Shown here: positions 19,362 through 28,305 of the stretch, piece after piece | How the letters are laid out: each line of letters begins with the position of its first letter | Numbering within the stretch: the first letter of the stretch is position 1 | Assembly (NCBI RefSeq): GCF_021606685.1 | Contig: NZ_WKCB01000012.1 | Span: 39,177 to 103,176, forward strand | Direction of reading: 5' to 3' | Length of the DNA: 64,000 nucleotides | Source: Pseudomonas syringae | GTDB lineage: Bacteria > Pseudomonadota > Gammaproteobacteria > Pseudomonadales > Pseudomonadaceae | Made by a program: the position numbers and the translations under genes | The notes under the pieces: model-generated | The model's database searches: none | Told to the model about the DNA's origin: nothing | The model's input: only the letters and a program-made list of their open reading frames with translations

Positions 19362-19930
19362 GCTTTGATCATTGCGTTGAAACCGAGGAAAGCCACCGCC
19401 ATCAGCCCGGCGCTGATCAGCTCCACCGGCAGGCCGCGAAAGGGCAGGGGGATGTCATTGTCGGCGATGCGTTCGTGCAAGTCGCTGTACAGGCTCAATA
19501 GCAGCCAAAAACCCAGCCCGCTGCCAAGGCTCAGTGCGGTCATGTGGATCAAGCCCTGATCATCCTGAGTAGCCAGCAGCACCACGTCCAATAGGCCTGC
19601 GTTGCCCAGCAGCAAAAACCACAGGCCTTCCCACTGCATGGACGGTCGCAGGCGGGCAAGCAGGCGAAGTACGGGGCTGATCAACAAGGCGGTGAGCGGC
19701 AGGAACACGAACAGCCGCAGGGCGGTCAGCGCCAGTGGTTGCAATAAATAGTGGTCCAGCAGATAGCCCAGCACTCCACTCAGTAGCATCAGCAGCGTGG
19801 TGGCGAGCCCCAGGGCGTGCACCTGTTGGCGAGCAAGCGGGGCCAACACCGGGTCGACCGCCAGCGGCATCTGCAACACGAGGTTGCTGATGAGAGCAGC
19901 GCTGAGGAGGGTGAAGAGCATATCGGTCAT
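19358..19930 (-). CDS. rnfA: RnfA-like membrane subunit lacking all cysteines
   Basis: A 190-residue, six-helix membrane protein of normal RnfA length. The family C-terminal signature is clear: [14 protein letters not shown] then [13 protein letters not shown]. However, the two short motifs that supply cysteine ligands to the RnfA/RnfE [2Fe-2S] cluster (LGLCPFMG and TNCAVLG in canonical RnfA) are replaced by QMPLAVDP and LGNAGLLD, and the whole protein has no cysteine. First gene of the A-B-D-G-E-nth unit. The ATG at 19930 begins the conserved MTDMLFTLL. Its ribosome site is weak. Confidence 0.82.
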   Translation of the reverse strand: MTDMLFTLLSAALISNLVLQMPLAVDPVLAPLARQQVHALGLATTLLMLLSGVLGYLLDHYLLQPLALTALRLFVFLPLTALLISPVLRLLARLRPSMQWEGLWFLLLGNAGLLDVVLLATQDDQGLIHMTALSLGSGLGFWLLLSLYSDLHERIADNDIPLPFRGLPVELISAGLMAVAFLGFNAMIKA

Positions 19931-20005
19931 GGGTATGCCGGCTGAGCGAACGGTATTTTGTAAGGGGTGGGCTTGTTGCAATGCCCCGGCCTGCGGTAGT
20001 GATCT

Positions 20006-20320
20006 GGCGTTTTGCCAGCGCTTTACCAGCGCATTACCAGCTATTTGCCAGCCATTGCCAGTTTGTTGCCAGCTTTGTGTGGCGAGCGGGCTTGCCCGCG
20101 CTGGGCTGCGTAGCGGCCCCAATAGGGCCACCGCAGTTTTTACAGTTGGAGCGGGGTGTCTGGTTTGGGGGCGCTGCGCGCCCCAACGCGGGCAAGCCCG
20201 CTCGCCACAACAGCCCCATTGGCCACAACAAGCCTACTGGCCACAACAACCCCATTGGCCACAAACAAACCGGCTAGCCACGACAAGCCTGGTTGCCAAC
20301 AAGCCCGCTCGGCATTACCC
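20006..20320. repeat. Second complex REPIN cluster with 11-bp and ~18-bp flanking arrays
   Basis: Core 20075-20211 is an inverted REP pair with the same ends as the element at 9666 (TGTGGCGAGCGGGCTTGCC and its complement). To its left, 20011-20076 is six tandem 11-bp units of the form TTTGCCAGCGC. To its right, 20212-20320 are about six degenerate units such as AAGCCTACTGGCCACAAC, each a decayed REP end. The block occupies the 413-bp gap between rnfA and metG and must lie upstream of rnfA, which is read away from it. Confidence 0.82.
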
Positions 20321-20343
20321 GCCGGGCCACCACAGCCTGTCGC

Positions 20344-22395
20344 TTACTTGATGCGTTGACCCGGCTTGGCGCCGCTGTCAGGGCTCAGCAGGTAGATTTC
20401 TTCGCCACCAGGGCCGGCCGCCATCACCATGCCTTCGGAAATGCCGAATTTCATTTTCCGTGGCTTGAGGTTGGCGATCATCATGGTCAGGCGACCGTCG
20501 AGCTTGGACGGGTCCGGATACGCGCTCTTGATCCCGGAGAACACATTACGTTGCTCGCCGCCGAGGTCCAGGGTCAGGCGCAGCAGCTTGTCTGCGCCCT
20601 CAACGGCTTCGGCCTTGACGATCAGCGCAACGCGCAGGTCCACGGCGGCAAAGGCGTCGAAATCGATCTCCGCAGAGATCGGGTCCTTGGCCAGCTCACC
20701 GTTGCCGGCTGGCGCAGCCGAGCCGGTGTCGGTCTGGCTGGCGGCGAGGTCTTCTTTCGAAGCGTCGGTCATGGCCTGGACTTTTACCGGGTCGATGCGC
20801 GTCATCAGCGGCTTGAACGCATTCAACTGATGGTTGCTGAGCAGCGTCGCGTGGTCGTTCCAGGTCAGCGGCGCAACGTTGAGGAATGCCTCGGCATCGG
20901 CGGCCAGCAATGGCAGCACCGGCTTGAGGAAGATCACCAACTGGCGGAACAGGTTGACGCCCGTGGCGCAGATCGCCTGGACTTCAGCCTCCTTGCCTTC
21001 CTGCTTGTTCAGCGACCACGGTGCCTTGTCGGCGATCCAGGCGTTAGCGCGGTCGGCCAGGCCCATGATCTCGCGCATGGCGCGGGCAAAGTCACGGGCT
21101 TCATAGGCATCGGCGATGCTTGGCGCGGCGGCCAGGAAGGCTTCAGTCAGTTCCGGCGCGGCATTCTCGGCCACCAGCACACCGGCATTGCCCTTGTGGA
21201 TGAACCCGGCGCAACGGCTGGCGATGTTGACGACTTTGCCCACGAGGTCCGAGTTGACCTTCTGTACGAAGTCTTCCAGGTTCAGGTCGAGGTCATCGAC
21301 ACCACGGCCCAGCTTGGAGGCGTAGTAGTAGCGCAGGTATTCCGGCGACAGATGGTCCAGGTAGGTGCGCGCCTTGATGAAGGTGCCACGGGACTTGGAC
21401 ATTTTCTGGCCGTTGACCGTCAGGTAGCCGTGCACCGCGATGCCGGTTGGCTTGCGGTAGCCCGAACCTTCGAGCATGGCCGGCCAGAACAGGGCGTGGA
21501 AGTTGACGATGTCCTTGCCGATGAAGTGGTACAGCTCGGCGGTGGAATCCTTGGCCCAGAACGCGTCGAAGTCCAGCTCAGGTGTGCGGTCACAGAGGTT
21601 CTTGAAGCTGGCCATGTAGCCGATCGGCGCGTCCAGCCACACATAGAAGTACTTGCCCGGCTCGCCGGGGATCTCGAAGCCGAAGTACGGCGCATCGCGG
21701 GAGATGTCCCACTGCTGCAGGCCGGCGTCTAGCCATTCGGCGATCTTGTTGGCCACGGCGTCCTGCAGGGTGCCGCTGCGGGTCCAGGTCTGCAGCATCT
21801 GCTGGAAGTCCGGGAGCTTGAAGAAGAAGTGCTGGGAATCCTTGAGCACCGGGGTGGCGCCGGAGATTGCCGACTTGGGGTCCTTCAAGTCAGTCGGTGC
21901 GTAGGTAGCACCGCATTTCTCGCAGTTGTCGCCGTATTGGTCTTCGGTGCCGCATTTCGGGCAGGTGCCCTTGATGAAGCGGTCGGCCAGGAACATTTTC
22001 TTTTCCGGGTCGAAATATTGGGTGATCGAACGCGTGGCGATGTGCCCGGCGTCCTTCAACCGCAGGTAGATCTGGCTCGACAGCTCACGGTTTTCGTCGG
22101 AGTGGGTCGAATGGAAGTTGTCGAAATCCACCAGGAACTCGGCAAAGTCGGCGCTGTGTTCAGCCTGCACATTGGCGATCAGTTGTTCCGGAGTGATCCC
22201 TTCCTTTTCGGCACGCAGCATGATGGCCGAACCGTGGGCGTCGTCCGCGCAGACATAAATGCATTGGTTGCCGCGATGCTTCTGGAAGCGCACCCACATA
22301 TCGGTCTGGATGTACTCAAGCATATGGCCAAGATGGATAGAACCATTGGCATAGGGCAGGGCGCTGGTGACGAGGATCTTGCGTGGCTCGGACAT
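20344..22395 (-). CDS. metG: Methionyl-tRNA synthetase
   Basis: Class I aminoacyl-tRNA synthetase of 683 residues. HIGH-type motif HLGH near residue 21, a zinc knuckle CPKCG...CEKCG around 145-160, KMSKS motif (KMSKSRG) near 340, anticodon-binding helical domain, and a C-terminal tRNA-binding OB-fold (about 580-683) that mediates dimerisation. Divergent from apbC, with 171 bp between starts. Confidence 0.97.
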   Translation of the reverse strand: MSEPRKILVTSALPYANGSIHLGHMLEYIQTDMWVRFQKHRGNQCIYVCADDAHGSAIMLRAEKEGITPEQLIANVQAEHSADFAEFLVDFDNFHSTHSDENRELSSQIYLRLKDAGHIATRSITQYFDPEKKMFLADRFIKGTCPKCGTEDQYGDNCEKCGATYAPTDLKDPKSAISGATPVLKDSQHFFFKLPDFQQMLQTWTRSGTLQDAVANKIAEWLDAGLQQWDISRDAPYFGFEIPGEPGKYFYVWLDAPIGYMASFKNLCDRTPELDFDAFWAKDSTAELYHFIGKDIVNFHALFWPAMLEGSGYRKPTGIAVHGYLTVNGQKMSKSRGTFIKARTYLDHLSPEYLRYYYASKLGRGVDDLDLNLEDFVQKVNSDLVGKVVNIASRCAGFIHKGNAGVLVAENAAPELTEAFLAAAPSIADAYEARDFARAMREIMGLADRANAWIADKAPWSLNKQEGKEAEVQAICATGVNLFRQLVIFLKPVLPLLAADAEAFLNVAPLTWNDHATLLSNHQLNAFKPLMTRIDPVKVQAMTDASKEDLAASQTDTGSAAPAGNGELAKDPISAEIDFDAFAAVDLRVALIVKAEAVEGADKLLRLTLDLGGEQRNVFSGIKSAYPDPSKLDGRLTMMIANLKPRKMKFGISEGMVMAAGPGGEEIYLLSPDSGAKPGQRIK

Positions 22396-22566
22396 GGGGC
22401 TCGGCTACTTGATGAAACGGAGGTCGGCCACTATAAAGCGCCGGGGAATTTATTTCACCCCGTGGCGTTGTTTCAGAACCTTCCCGATCTGCGAAAGCAT
22501 GCCGCTATACCGCTGGAACGGTTAGGATAGCCGCCTGTTTTAGTCAGTCTTTTTCGGGAGTAGCCC

Positions 22567-23661
22567 ATGAGCGCCGTCAATCGCGCAGCGGTGGAAGCCG
22601 TTCTTCGCCAGTACACCGACCCCTATTTGAACCAGGACCCGGTCAGTGCCGGTTGTGTACGCGCCATCGAGATCCAGGGTGATCAGGTGTCGGTCCACAT
22701 GGAGCTGGGCTATGCCGCAGGTCTGTTCAAAAGTGGTTGGGCGCAGATGCTGCAAATGGCCATTGAAGGCCTCGACGGCGTGGCCTCGGCCAAGGTCGAC
22801 ATTCAGTGCGTGATCGCGCCGCACAAGGCCCAGGCGCAGATCCCGGGCCTGGCCAACGTCAAGAACGTGGTGGCGGTGGCGTCCGGCAAGGGCGGCGTGG
22901 GTAAATCCACGACTGCCGCCAACCTGGCCCTGGCCCTGGCGCGTGAAGGCGCGCGGGTCGGTATCCTCGACGCTGATATCTACGGCCCGAGCCAAGGTGT
23001 GATGTTTGGCATTGCCGAGGGCACGCGGCCCAAGGTCAAGGACCAGAAGTGGTTCGTGCCGATCGAGTCGATGGGTGTGGAGGTGATGTCCATGGCCTTC
23101 CTTACCGACGACAACACGCCGATGGTCTGGCGCGGCCCGATGGTCTCGGGCGCGTTGCTGCAACTGGTCACCCAGACCGCCTGGGGCGACCTGGATTACC
23201 TGGTCATCGATATGCCGCCCGGCACCGGTGACATCCAACTGACCCTGGCACAGAAAGTCCCGGTGGCCGGTTCCGTGATCGTGACCACGCCCCAGGACCT
23301 GGCGCTGCTCGACGCGAAGAAAGGCGTGGAGATGTTCCGCAAGGTCAATATCCCGGTGCTGGGTGTGGTCGAAAACATGGCGGTGCACATCTGCTCCAAC
23401 TGCGGCCACGCCGAGCACCTGTTTGGCGAAGGTGGTGGCGAAAAGTTGGCGACCCAATACGGCGTTGAACTGCTGGCCTCGTTGCCGCTGTCCATGGTGA
23501 TCCGCGAGCAGGCCGACGGCGGCAAGCCCACAGTGGCAGCCGAGCCGGATGGCCAGATTGCCATGATCTATCAGGAGCTGGCCCGCCATGTCGGTGCGCG
23601 GATCGTCCTGCAGGAAGCCGCTGCCCCGGCGATGCCGACCATCACGGTCAGCGACGACTGA
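22567..23661 (+). CDS. apbC: Iron-sulfur cluster carrier ATPase ApbC/Mrp
   Basis: A 364-residue P-loop ATPase that binds and transfers [4Fe-4S] clusters. It has an N-terminal MIP18/DUF59-type domain (1-90), a deviant Walker A GKGGVGKST near 109, Walker B-like IDMPPGTGD and the cluster-binding CSNC (C-x2-C) near residue 278. Ribosome site CGGGAG precedes the ATG. Confidence 0.93.
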   Translation: MSAVNRAAVEAVLRQYTDPYLNQDPVSAGCVRAIEIQGDQVSVHMELGYAAGLFKSGWAQMLQMAIEGLDGVASAKVDIQCVIAPHKAQAQIPGLANVKNVVAVASGKGGVGKSTTAANLALALAREGARVGILDADIYGPSQGVMFGIAEGTRPKVKDQKWFVPIESMGVEVMSMAFLTDDNTPMVWRGPMVSGALLQLVTQTAWGDLDYLVIDMPPGTGDIQLTLAQKVPVAGSVIVTTPQDLALLDAKKGVEMFRKVNIPVLGVVENMAVHICSNCGHAEHLFGEGGGEKLATQYGVELLASLPLSMVIREQADGGKPTVAAEPDGQIAMIYQELARHVGARIVLQEAAAPAMPTITVSDD

Positions 23662-23676
23662 GCGGCTCCGCCTAAG

Positions 23677-23707
23677 AAAAGCCTCGACCGTGTCGGGGCT
23701 TTTTTTT
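23677..23707 (+). terminator. Terminator after apbC
   Basis: Imperfect stem AGCCTCGAC/GTCGGGGCT followed by eight T, 16 bp after the stop. Confidence 0.85.
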
Positions 23708-23757
23708 GCCGCAAGGGCGCTCGACGGGGCCCGGTTACGCTTTTACGTAATTGCGCG

Positions 23758-23775
23758 TGTAAGCATTCGCTTACT
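23758..23775 (+). promoter_or_regulatory. GacA upstream activating sequence of rsmZ
   Basis: TGTAAGCATTCGCTTACT fits the GacA box TGTAAG-N6-CTTACA at all but the last base. It lies about 190 bp before the rsmZ 5' end, the distance known for this gene in pseudomonads. An AT-rich stretch (23835-23880), a likely site for IHF or H-NS-like proteins, lies between box and promoter. Confidence 0.85.
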
Positions 23776-23947
23776 TTTTCGTAAGTGTTTGGGTTTTTTA
23801 CCCGGCGGGGTCGTCTCGAACTGTTGAGAGAAATTTATAACCGATTGAAATATAACAATTATTTATATCGGTTTTAGCTTCGGTATCTGTTTTGAGTCTG
23901 GTTGGATCCCATTGAAGTTCCCCGGGAACTCTTTAACATCAGCCCTG

Positions 23948-24081
23948 TGTCCACGGATTGGCACGGCCATCAAGGAACGATGGTTTGAAGGAACGTCGCA
24001 GGATGCGATTCATCAGGACGATGAAAAGGAATACAGGGACTAGGGAAAAAATGTGGGCGGGTCATACCGCCCCTTTTTTTT
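23948..24081 (+). ncRNA. rsmZ: RsmZ small RNA, sequesters RsmA/RsmE
   Basis: A ~130-nt RNA gene starting TGTCCACGGATTGG and ending in a GGGCGG/CCGCCC hairpin with eight T. It carries seven or eight GGA motifs, many in hairpin loops such as CCATCAAGGAACGATGG and TCATCAGGACGATGA, the hallmark of RNAs that titrate RsmA/CsrA proteins. A GacA box upstream and fdxA immediately downstream are the genomic context of rsmZ in Pseudomonas. It links the GacS/GacA system to secondary metabolism, exoenzymes and biofilm. Confidence 0.92.
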
Positions 24082-24116
24082 GCCTGTAGAAAAGTGAAAC
24101 CGGCCATCCAGAAACG

Positions 24117-24142
24117 CAAAAAGGCCCGCAAGGGGCCTTTTG
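24117..24142 (-). terminator. Terminator after fdxA
   Basis: Stem AAGGCCC/GGGCCTT with loop GCAAG; the A-run before it becomes the T-run on the minus strand. Confidence 0.8.
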
Positions 24143-24155
24143 GGAAGCGACGCTA

Positions 24156-24479
24156 TCAGCGTTCGAGGTCTGCAATCTTACCTTTTTTGCCATCCCACTC
24201 CGCTGCGTCCGGCATCGGGTCTTTGCGCTCAGTGATATTCGGCCAGATTTCCGCCAGCTCGACGTTCAACTGAATAAATTCCTGCATCTCTGCCGGGACT
24301 TCGTCCTCGGAGAAAATAGCGACGGCCGGGCATTCCGGCTCACACAGGGCGCAGTCGATGCACTCATCCGGGTGGATTACCAGGAAATTCGGGCCTTCGT
24401 AGAAGCAGTCCACCGGACACACTTCGACGCAGTCGGTGTACTTGCACTTGATGCAGTTGTCGGTAACGACGAAGGTCAT
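24156..24479 (-). CDS. fdxA: Seven-iron ferredoxin
   Basis: A 107-residue electron carrier with a [3Fe-4S] and a [4Fe-4S] cluster. Cysteine spacing C9, C12, C17, C21, C25 and C40-x2-C43-x2-C46-x3-C50 followed by Pro matches Azotobacter-type FdI. The C-terminal extension (residues 60-107) is typical. It converges on rsmZ. Confidence 0.95.
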   Translation of the reverse strand: MTFVVTDNCIKCKYTDCVEVCPVDCFYEGPNFLVIHPDECIDCALCEPECPAVAIFSEDEVPAEMQEFIQLNVELAEIWPNITERKDPMPDAAEWDGKKGKIADLER

Positions 24480-24621
24480 TTCTAATTTTCTCCTCAGGCG
24501 GCGGCAGCGAAACCCTTTGTGGCAGGGCTCGCGAGGTTCGGGAGCGATAGTCTGCAGGCCAGGCTAAAAGCCTGCAGCATCCCAAACCGCGCGAGAGTCT
24601 ACCAGCTTGCACGCCTGTGCG

Positions 24622-27213
24622 TTATATCCGAACTTGCAGTGCATATAACATTTCTAACGCTTTACGCGGGGTCAAGCCGTCCAGGTCAAGCTTCGCCAAC
24701 TCATCCAGCACCGGATGGGGCAGGCTGGCGAACAGGTCGCTCTGGTGCGGCGCGGCGGGTTTGCTGCTGGCTTTGGCCGGCCTGGCGACCACGGTTTCGT
24801 GGGGCAGGGCGGTGGTTTCCAAGCGGCTGAGGTGCTCGCGGGCGCGGCTGATCACCTCGTTCGGCACGCCGGCCAGTTGTGCCACGGCCAGGCCATAACT
24901 CTGGCTGGCCGGCCCCGGCAGCACGTGGTGCAGGAACACGATGCGCTCGTTGTGCTCGGTGGCATTCAGGTGCACGTTGGCCACCAGCGGCTCGTTTTCC
25001 GGTAGTACGGTGAGCTCGAAGTAGTGGGTGGCAAACAGCGTGTAGGCACGCAATTGCGCCAGACGCTCGGCCGCTGCCCACGCCAGGGACAGGCCGTCGA
25101 AGGTGCTGGTACCGCGGCCCACTTCGTCCATCAGCACCAGGCTGCGCTCGGTGGCATTGTGCAGGATGTTCGCGGTTTCGCTCATTTCCACCATAAAGGT
25201 CGAACGGCCACCGGCCAGGTCATCGCTGGAACCGATCCGCGTGAAAATCCGGTCTACCAGGGACAGCTCGCAGCTGGCCGCCGGCACAAAGCTGCCGATA
25301 TGCGCCAGCAATACGATCAATGCGGTCTGCCGCATGTAGGTGGATTTACCGCCCATGTTCGGACCGGTGATCACCAACATGCGGGTATCGTCATCCAGCG
25401 ACAGGTCGTTGGCGACGAACGGTGTGGTCAACACTTGTTCTACCACTGGGTGGCGACCCTGCACGATGCGCATGCACGGCTCGCTGACAAAGCGCGGGCA
25501 GTTCAGGTCAAGGTTCAGCGCACGCTCGGCGAGGTTGCTCAGTACATCCAGCTCGGCCAGGGCGCCGGCGGTGTCCTGCAGCGGCGCCAATTGGCTGATC
25601 AGGTCTTCGAGCAAGGCCTCGTAGAGCATTTTTTCCCGCGCCAGGGCGCGGCTTTTGGCCGATAGCGCCTTGTCTTCGAACTCTTTCAGCTCAGGCGTGA
25701 TAAAGCGCTCGGCACCTTTAAGGGTTTGACGACGCTGATAATCAATCGGTGCCGACTCCGCCTGCTTGCTCGGCAGCTCAATAAAGTAGCCATGTACACG
25801 GTTGTAGCCGACCTTGAGGTTGGCCAGGCCGGTGCGCGCTTTTTCGCGGGCTTCCAGATCGATCAGGAACTGCCCGGCGTTTTCGCTCAGGGACTGCAGC
25901 TCATCCAGTTCGCTGTCGTAACCGGTCTTCAGCACGCCGCCGTCACGGATGATCGCGGGCGGGTTGTCGATGATGGCTTTTTCCAGCAGCGCTGCCAGTT
26001 CCGGGTAGGTCCCGGCAGTCACGGCCAGCTGCTGCAGGTGCGGCGTGTCCAGTTCGGTCATCGCGGTTTGCAACTGCGGCAGGGCGCCAAGTGCATCGCG
26101 CAGGCGCGCGAGGTCACGCGGCCGCGCGTTGCGCAGGCCGATTCGCGCCAGGATGCGTTCGATATCGCCGATTTCCTTGAGCTGCGGTTGCAGCTTTTCA
26201 AAGCGATAGCCATCCAGCAGGCACGTGATGGACGTCTGACGCGCTTGCAGCACCGTCAAGTCGCGCAATGGACGGTTCAGCCAACGCGTCAGCAAACGGC
26301 TGCCCATGGCGGTCTGGCAACGGTCGACCACCGACTGCAAGGTGTTGTCACGGCCGCCGGCCAGGTTGGTGTCCAACTCCAGGTTGCGACGGCTGGCGCC
26401 ATCGAGCACCACGGTGTCGTCCAGGCGCTCATGGCGCAGGCTGCGCAAGTGCGGCAGGGCGGTGCGCTGGGTTTCCTTGGCATAGCCAAGCAAACAACCG
26501 GCGGCGCCGATGGCCAGGGTCAGGGTTTCGCAACCAAAGCCTTTGAGGTCCTGCACCGAAAACTGCTGGCACAGACTTTTCAGCGCCGAGTCACGTTCGA
26601 AATCCCACGGCGCGCGACGTTTGGTCCCACGGCGTTTTTCCGCCGGCAGATCTTTGGGCCAATCATCCGGAATCAACAGCTCCACCGGATTGATGCGCTC
26701 CAGCTCCGCGAGCAGATTCTCCCAGCCCTTGATCTCCAGCACGCTGAAATTGCCGCTGGTGATATCCAGTACCGACAGGCCGAACAAACGCTCATCGCCC
26801 AGCACCGCGGCGATCAGGTTATCGCGGCGCTCATCGAGCAACGCCTCATCACTCACCGTGCCCGGCGTGATAATGCGCACCACCTGGCGCTCCACTGGGC
26901 CTTTGCTCGTCGCCGGGTCACCGATCTGCTCGCAGATCACCACCGACTCGCCCAGCTTCACCAGCTTGACCAGATAACCTTCCAACGAATGGTAAGGAAT
27001 CCCACACATCGGAATCGACTGCCCCGCCGACTGCCCGCGCGCGGTCAGGGTGATGTCGAGCAACTTGGCGGCCTTCTTCGCGTCTTCGTAGAAGATCTCG
27101 TAGAAGTCGCCCATGCGATAGAACATCAACTGATCAGGGTGCTGGTTTTTCAGGCGCCAGTACTGCTGCATCATCGGCGTGTGGGAGGACAGATCGGACG
27201 TGTTTTTACTCAT
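24622..27213 (-). CDS. mutS: DNA mismatch repair protein MutS
   Basis: An 863-residue mismatch sensor. Phe-x-Glu mismatch-reading motif near residue 32-34 ([10 protein letters not shown]), connector, lever and clamp domains, then the ATPase with Walker [10 protein letters not shown] near 620, the ABC-like MSETANIL segment and Walker [11 protein letters not shown], and a C-terminal tetramerisation tail. The gene faces away from the phage-remnant region that starts 200 bp upstream of its start. Confidence 0.97.
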   Translation of the reverse strand: MSKNTSDLSSHTPMMQQYWRLKNQHPDQLMFYRMGDFYEIFYEDAKKAAKLLDITLTARGQSAGQSIPMCGIPYHSLEGYLVKLVKLGESVVICEQIGDPATSKGPVERQVVRIITPGTVSDEALLDERRDNLIAAVLGDERLFGLSVLDITSGNFSVLEIKGWENLLAELERINPVELLIPDDWPKDLPAEKRRGTKRRAPWDFERDSALKSLCQQFSVQDLKGFGCETLTLAIGAAGCLLGYAKETQRTALPHLRSLRHERLDDTVVLDGASRRNLELDTNLAGGRDNTLQSVVDRCQTAMGSRLLTRWLNRPLRDLTVLQARQTSITCLLDGYRFEKLQPQLKEIGDIERILARIGLRNARPRDLARLRDALGALPQLQTAMTELDTPHLQQLAVTAGTYPELAALLEKAIIDNPPAIIRDGGVLKTGYDSELDELQSLSENAGQFLIDLEAREKARTGLANLKVGYNRVHGYFIELPSKQAESAPIDYQRRQTLKGAERFITPELKEFEDKALSAKSRALAREKMLYEALLEDLISQLAPLQDTAGALAELDVLSNLAERALNLDLNCPRFVSEPCMRIVQGRHPVVEQVLTTPFVANDLSLDDDTRMLVITGPNMGGKSTYMRQTALIVLLAHIGSFVPAASCELSLVDRIFTRIGSSDDLAGGRSTFMVEMSETANILHNATERSLVLMDEVGRGTSTFDGLSLAWAAAERLAQLRAYTLFATHYFELTVLPENEPLVANVHLNATEHNERIVFLHHVLPGPASQSYGLAVAQLAGVPNEVISRAREHLSRLETTALPHETVVARPAKASSKPAAPHQSDLFASLPHPVLDELAKLDLDGLTPRKALEMLYALQVRI

Positions 27214-27343
27214 TGGATAGTAGGCAAATTCGTTGAAAGTGATGGGGCAAAGGGGGCGCTTGGCCCAGCATTTTTTGCGATGGCGGCAAGGTTAACACGC
27301 GAGGTCGGGGGTTCGCAGGTCGCAAACGGATAGGTACAGGGCA

Positions 27344-27380
27344 TGGCAAATGCATAAAATATGCAAATTAGCATTTGCCA
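27344..27380. promoter_or_regulatory. Nested operator palindromes in front of the PrtR-like repressor
   Basis: TGGCAAATGC (27344) and GCATTTGCCA (27371) form a perfect 10-base inverted repeat with a 17-base spacer. Inside it lie GCATA-AAA-TATGC (27352) and ATGC-AAATTA-GCAT (27361). The ATGC/GCAT half-sites are the same as in the operator array at 28233, pointing to autoregulation by the same repressor. The segment ends 30 bp before the repressor start. Confidence 0.6.
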
Positions 27381-27410
27381 ACCCCAAAAACTGCCGTCAC
27401 TATCGCCGTT

Positions 27411-28145
27411 ATGCAAAAACGCAACGTTTCTATCGTATTAAGAGAGCTGCTGGACCGCGACCGGATCTCCCCCACGGAGCTTCACCGGCGTACCGGCGTG
27501 CCTCAATCCACGCTGTCGCGGATCCTCGGCGGCAAGATCGTTGATCCGTCGGACAAGCACATCTCGCGCATAGCCGAGTATTTCCGCGTGAGCACCGACC
27601 AGTTGCGCGGACGCGCGGCGCTGGGCGCTTTGCGCGATGACGGGCGCGACCCGATGCATTCGGAACTCAAGGACATAAGCCTGTGGGACGACGACACGCC
27701 CGTTAATGATGACGAGGTGTCGATCCCCTTTCTGCGCGAGGTTGAATTGGCTGCTGGATCAGGAAGATTCGTCATCGAGGAAAGCGAAAAGGCCAGCTTG
27801 CGTTTCGGCAAGCGCAGCCTGCGACATAACGGTGTGCAGTTCGACCAGGCCAAGTGTGTGACGGTGCGCGGCAACAGTATGTTGCCGGTGCTGCGTGATG
27901 GCGCGACGGTCGGGGTGAATGCGGGCAAGAGTGGGATCGGTGACATCGTGGATGGTGATTTATATGCCATCAATCACAATGGCCAGCTGCGCGTTAAACA
28001 GCTCTATCGCCTGCCTTCCGGGATTCGCCTGCGCAGTTTCAACCGCGATGAGCACCCGGACGAGGACTACAGCTTCCAGGATATCCAGGACGAGCAGATC
28101 AGCATCCTCGGTCATGTGTTCTGGTGGGGCATGTACGCTCGTTAA
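27411..28145 (+). CDS. PrtR-like LexA-type phage/tailocin repressor
   Basis: A 244-residue repressor: N-terminal helix-turn-helix (about 18-40, TELHRRTGVPQSTLSRIL) and a C-terminal S24 self-cleaving peptidase. The expected Ala-Gly cleavage site is at 115-116 (ELAAGSGR), nucleophile Ser156 in GNSM and general-base Lys196 in LRVKQLY. Like P. aeruginosa PrtR it would be inactivated through RecA when DNA is damaged; recA is 2 kb away. The ATG at 27411 is chosen although no clear ribosome site is seen; an upstream TTG lies inside the operator. Confidence 0.87.
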   Translation: MQKRNVSIVLRELLDRDRISPTELHRRTGVPQSTLSRILGGKIVDPSDKHISRIAEYFRVSTDQLRGRAALGALRDDGRDPMHSELKDISLWDDDTPVNDDEVSIPFLREVELAAGSGRFVIEESEKASLRFGKRSLRHNGVQFDQAKCVTVRGNSMLPVLRDGATVGVNAGKSGIGDIVDGDLYAINHNGQLRVKQLYRLPSGIRLRSFNRDEHPDEDYSFQDIQDEQISILGHVFWWGMYAR

Positions 28146-28161
28146 CCTCCCCGCGTAAGAC

Positions 28162-28189
28162 AAAGCCCGCCAATGCGCGGGCTTTTTTT
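28162..28189 (+). terminator. Terminator after the repressor gene
   Basis: Stem AGCCCGC/GCGGGCT with loop CAATGC and a seven-base T-run, 17 bp after the stop. Confidence 0.85.
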
Positions 28190-28232
28190 CGCCTGTGGAA
28201 AATCGGTAAACCCCTGACCCGCAAGGAGTAAA

Positions 28233-28305
28233 ATGCATAAATGCATTTGTTGGTGGAAAATAAATGCATTGATGCATTGACTGTATATGCATACATGCAT
28301 ATTCT
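28233..28305 (+). promoter_or_regulatory. Triple ATGCAT-N2-ATGCAT operator array over a sigma-70 promoter
   Basis: Three identical-form 14-mers ATGCAT-NN-ATGCAT lie at 28233, 28264 and 28287. A promoter TTGACT (28277-28282), 17-base spacer, TATTCT (28300-28305) overlaps them: the third site fills the spacer between -35 and -10 and the second abuts the -35. A protein bound there would exclude RNA polymerase. The likely ligand is the PrtR-like repressor, whose own upstream region has related half-sites. Confidence 0.65.

Noticed and set aside
15360..20343. Possibility that rnfC is merely outside the window or between other rnf genes
   Set aside because: The operon ends (metG side and nth) are both in view and all internal junctions overlap or are a few bases, so rnfC is not in this operon; a distant copy cannot be excluded.
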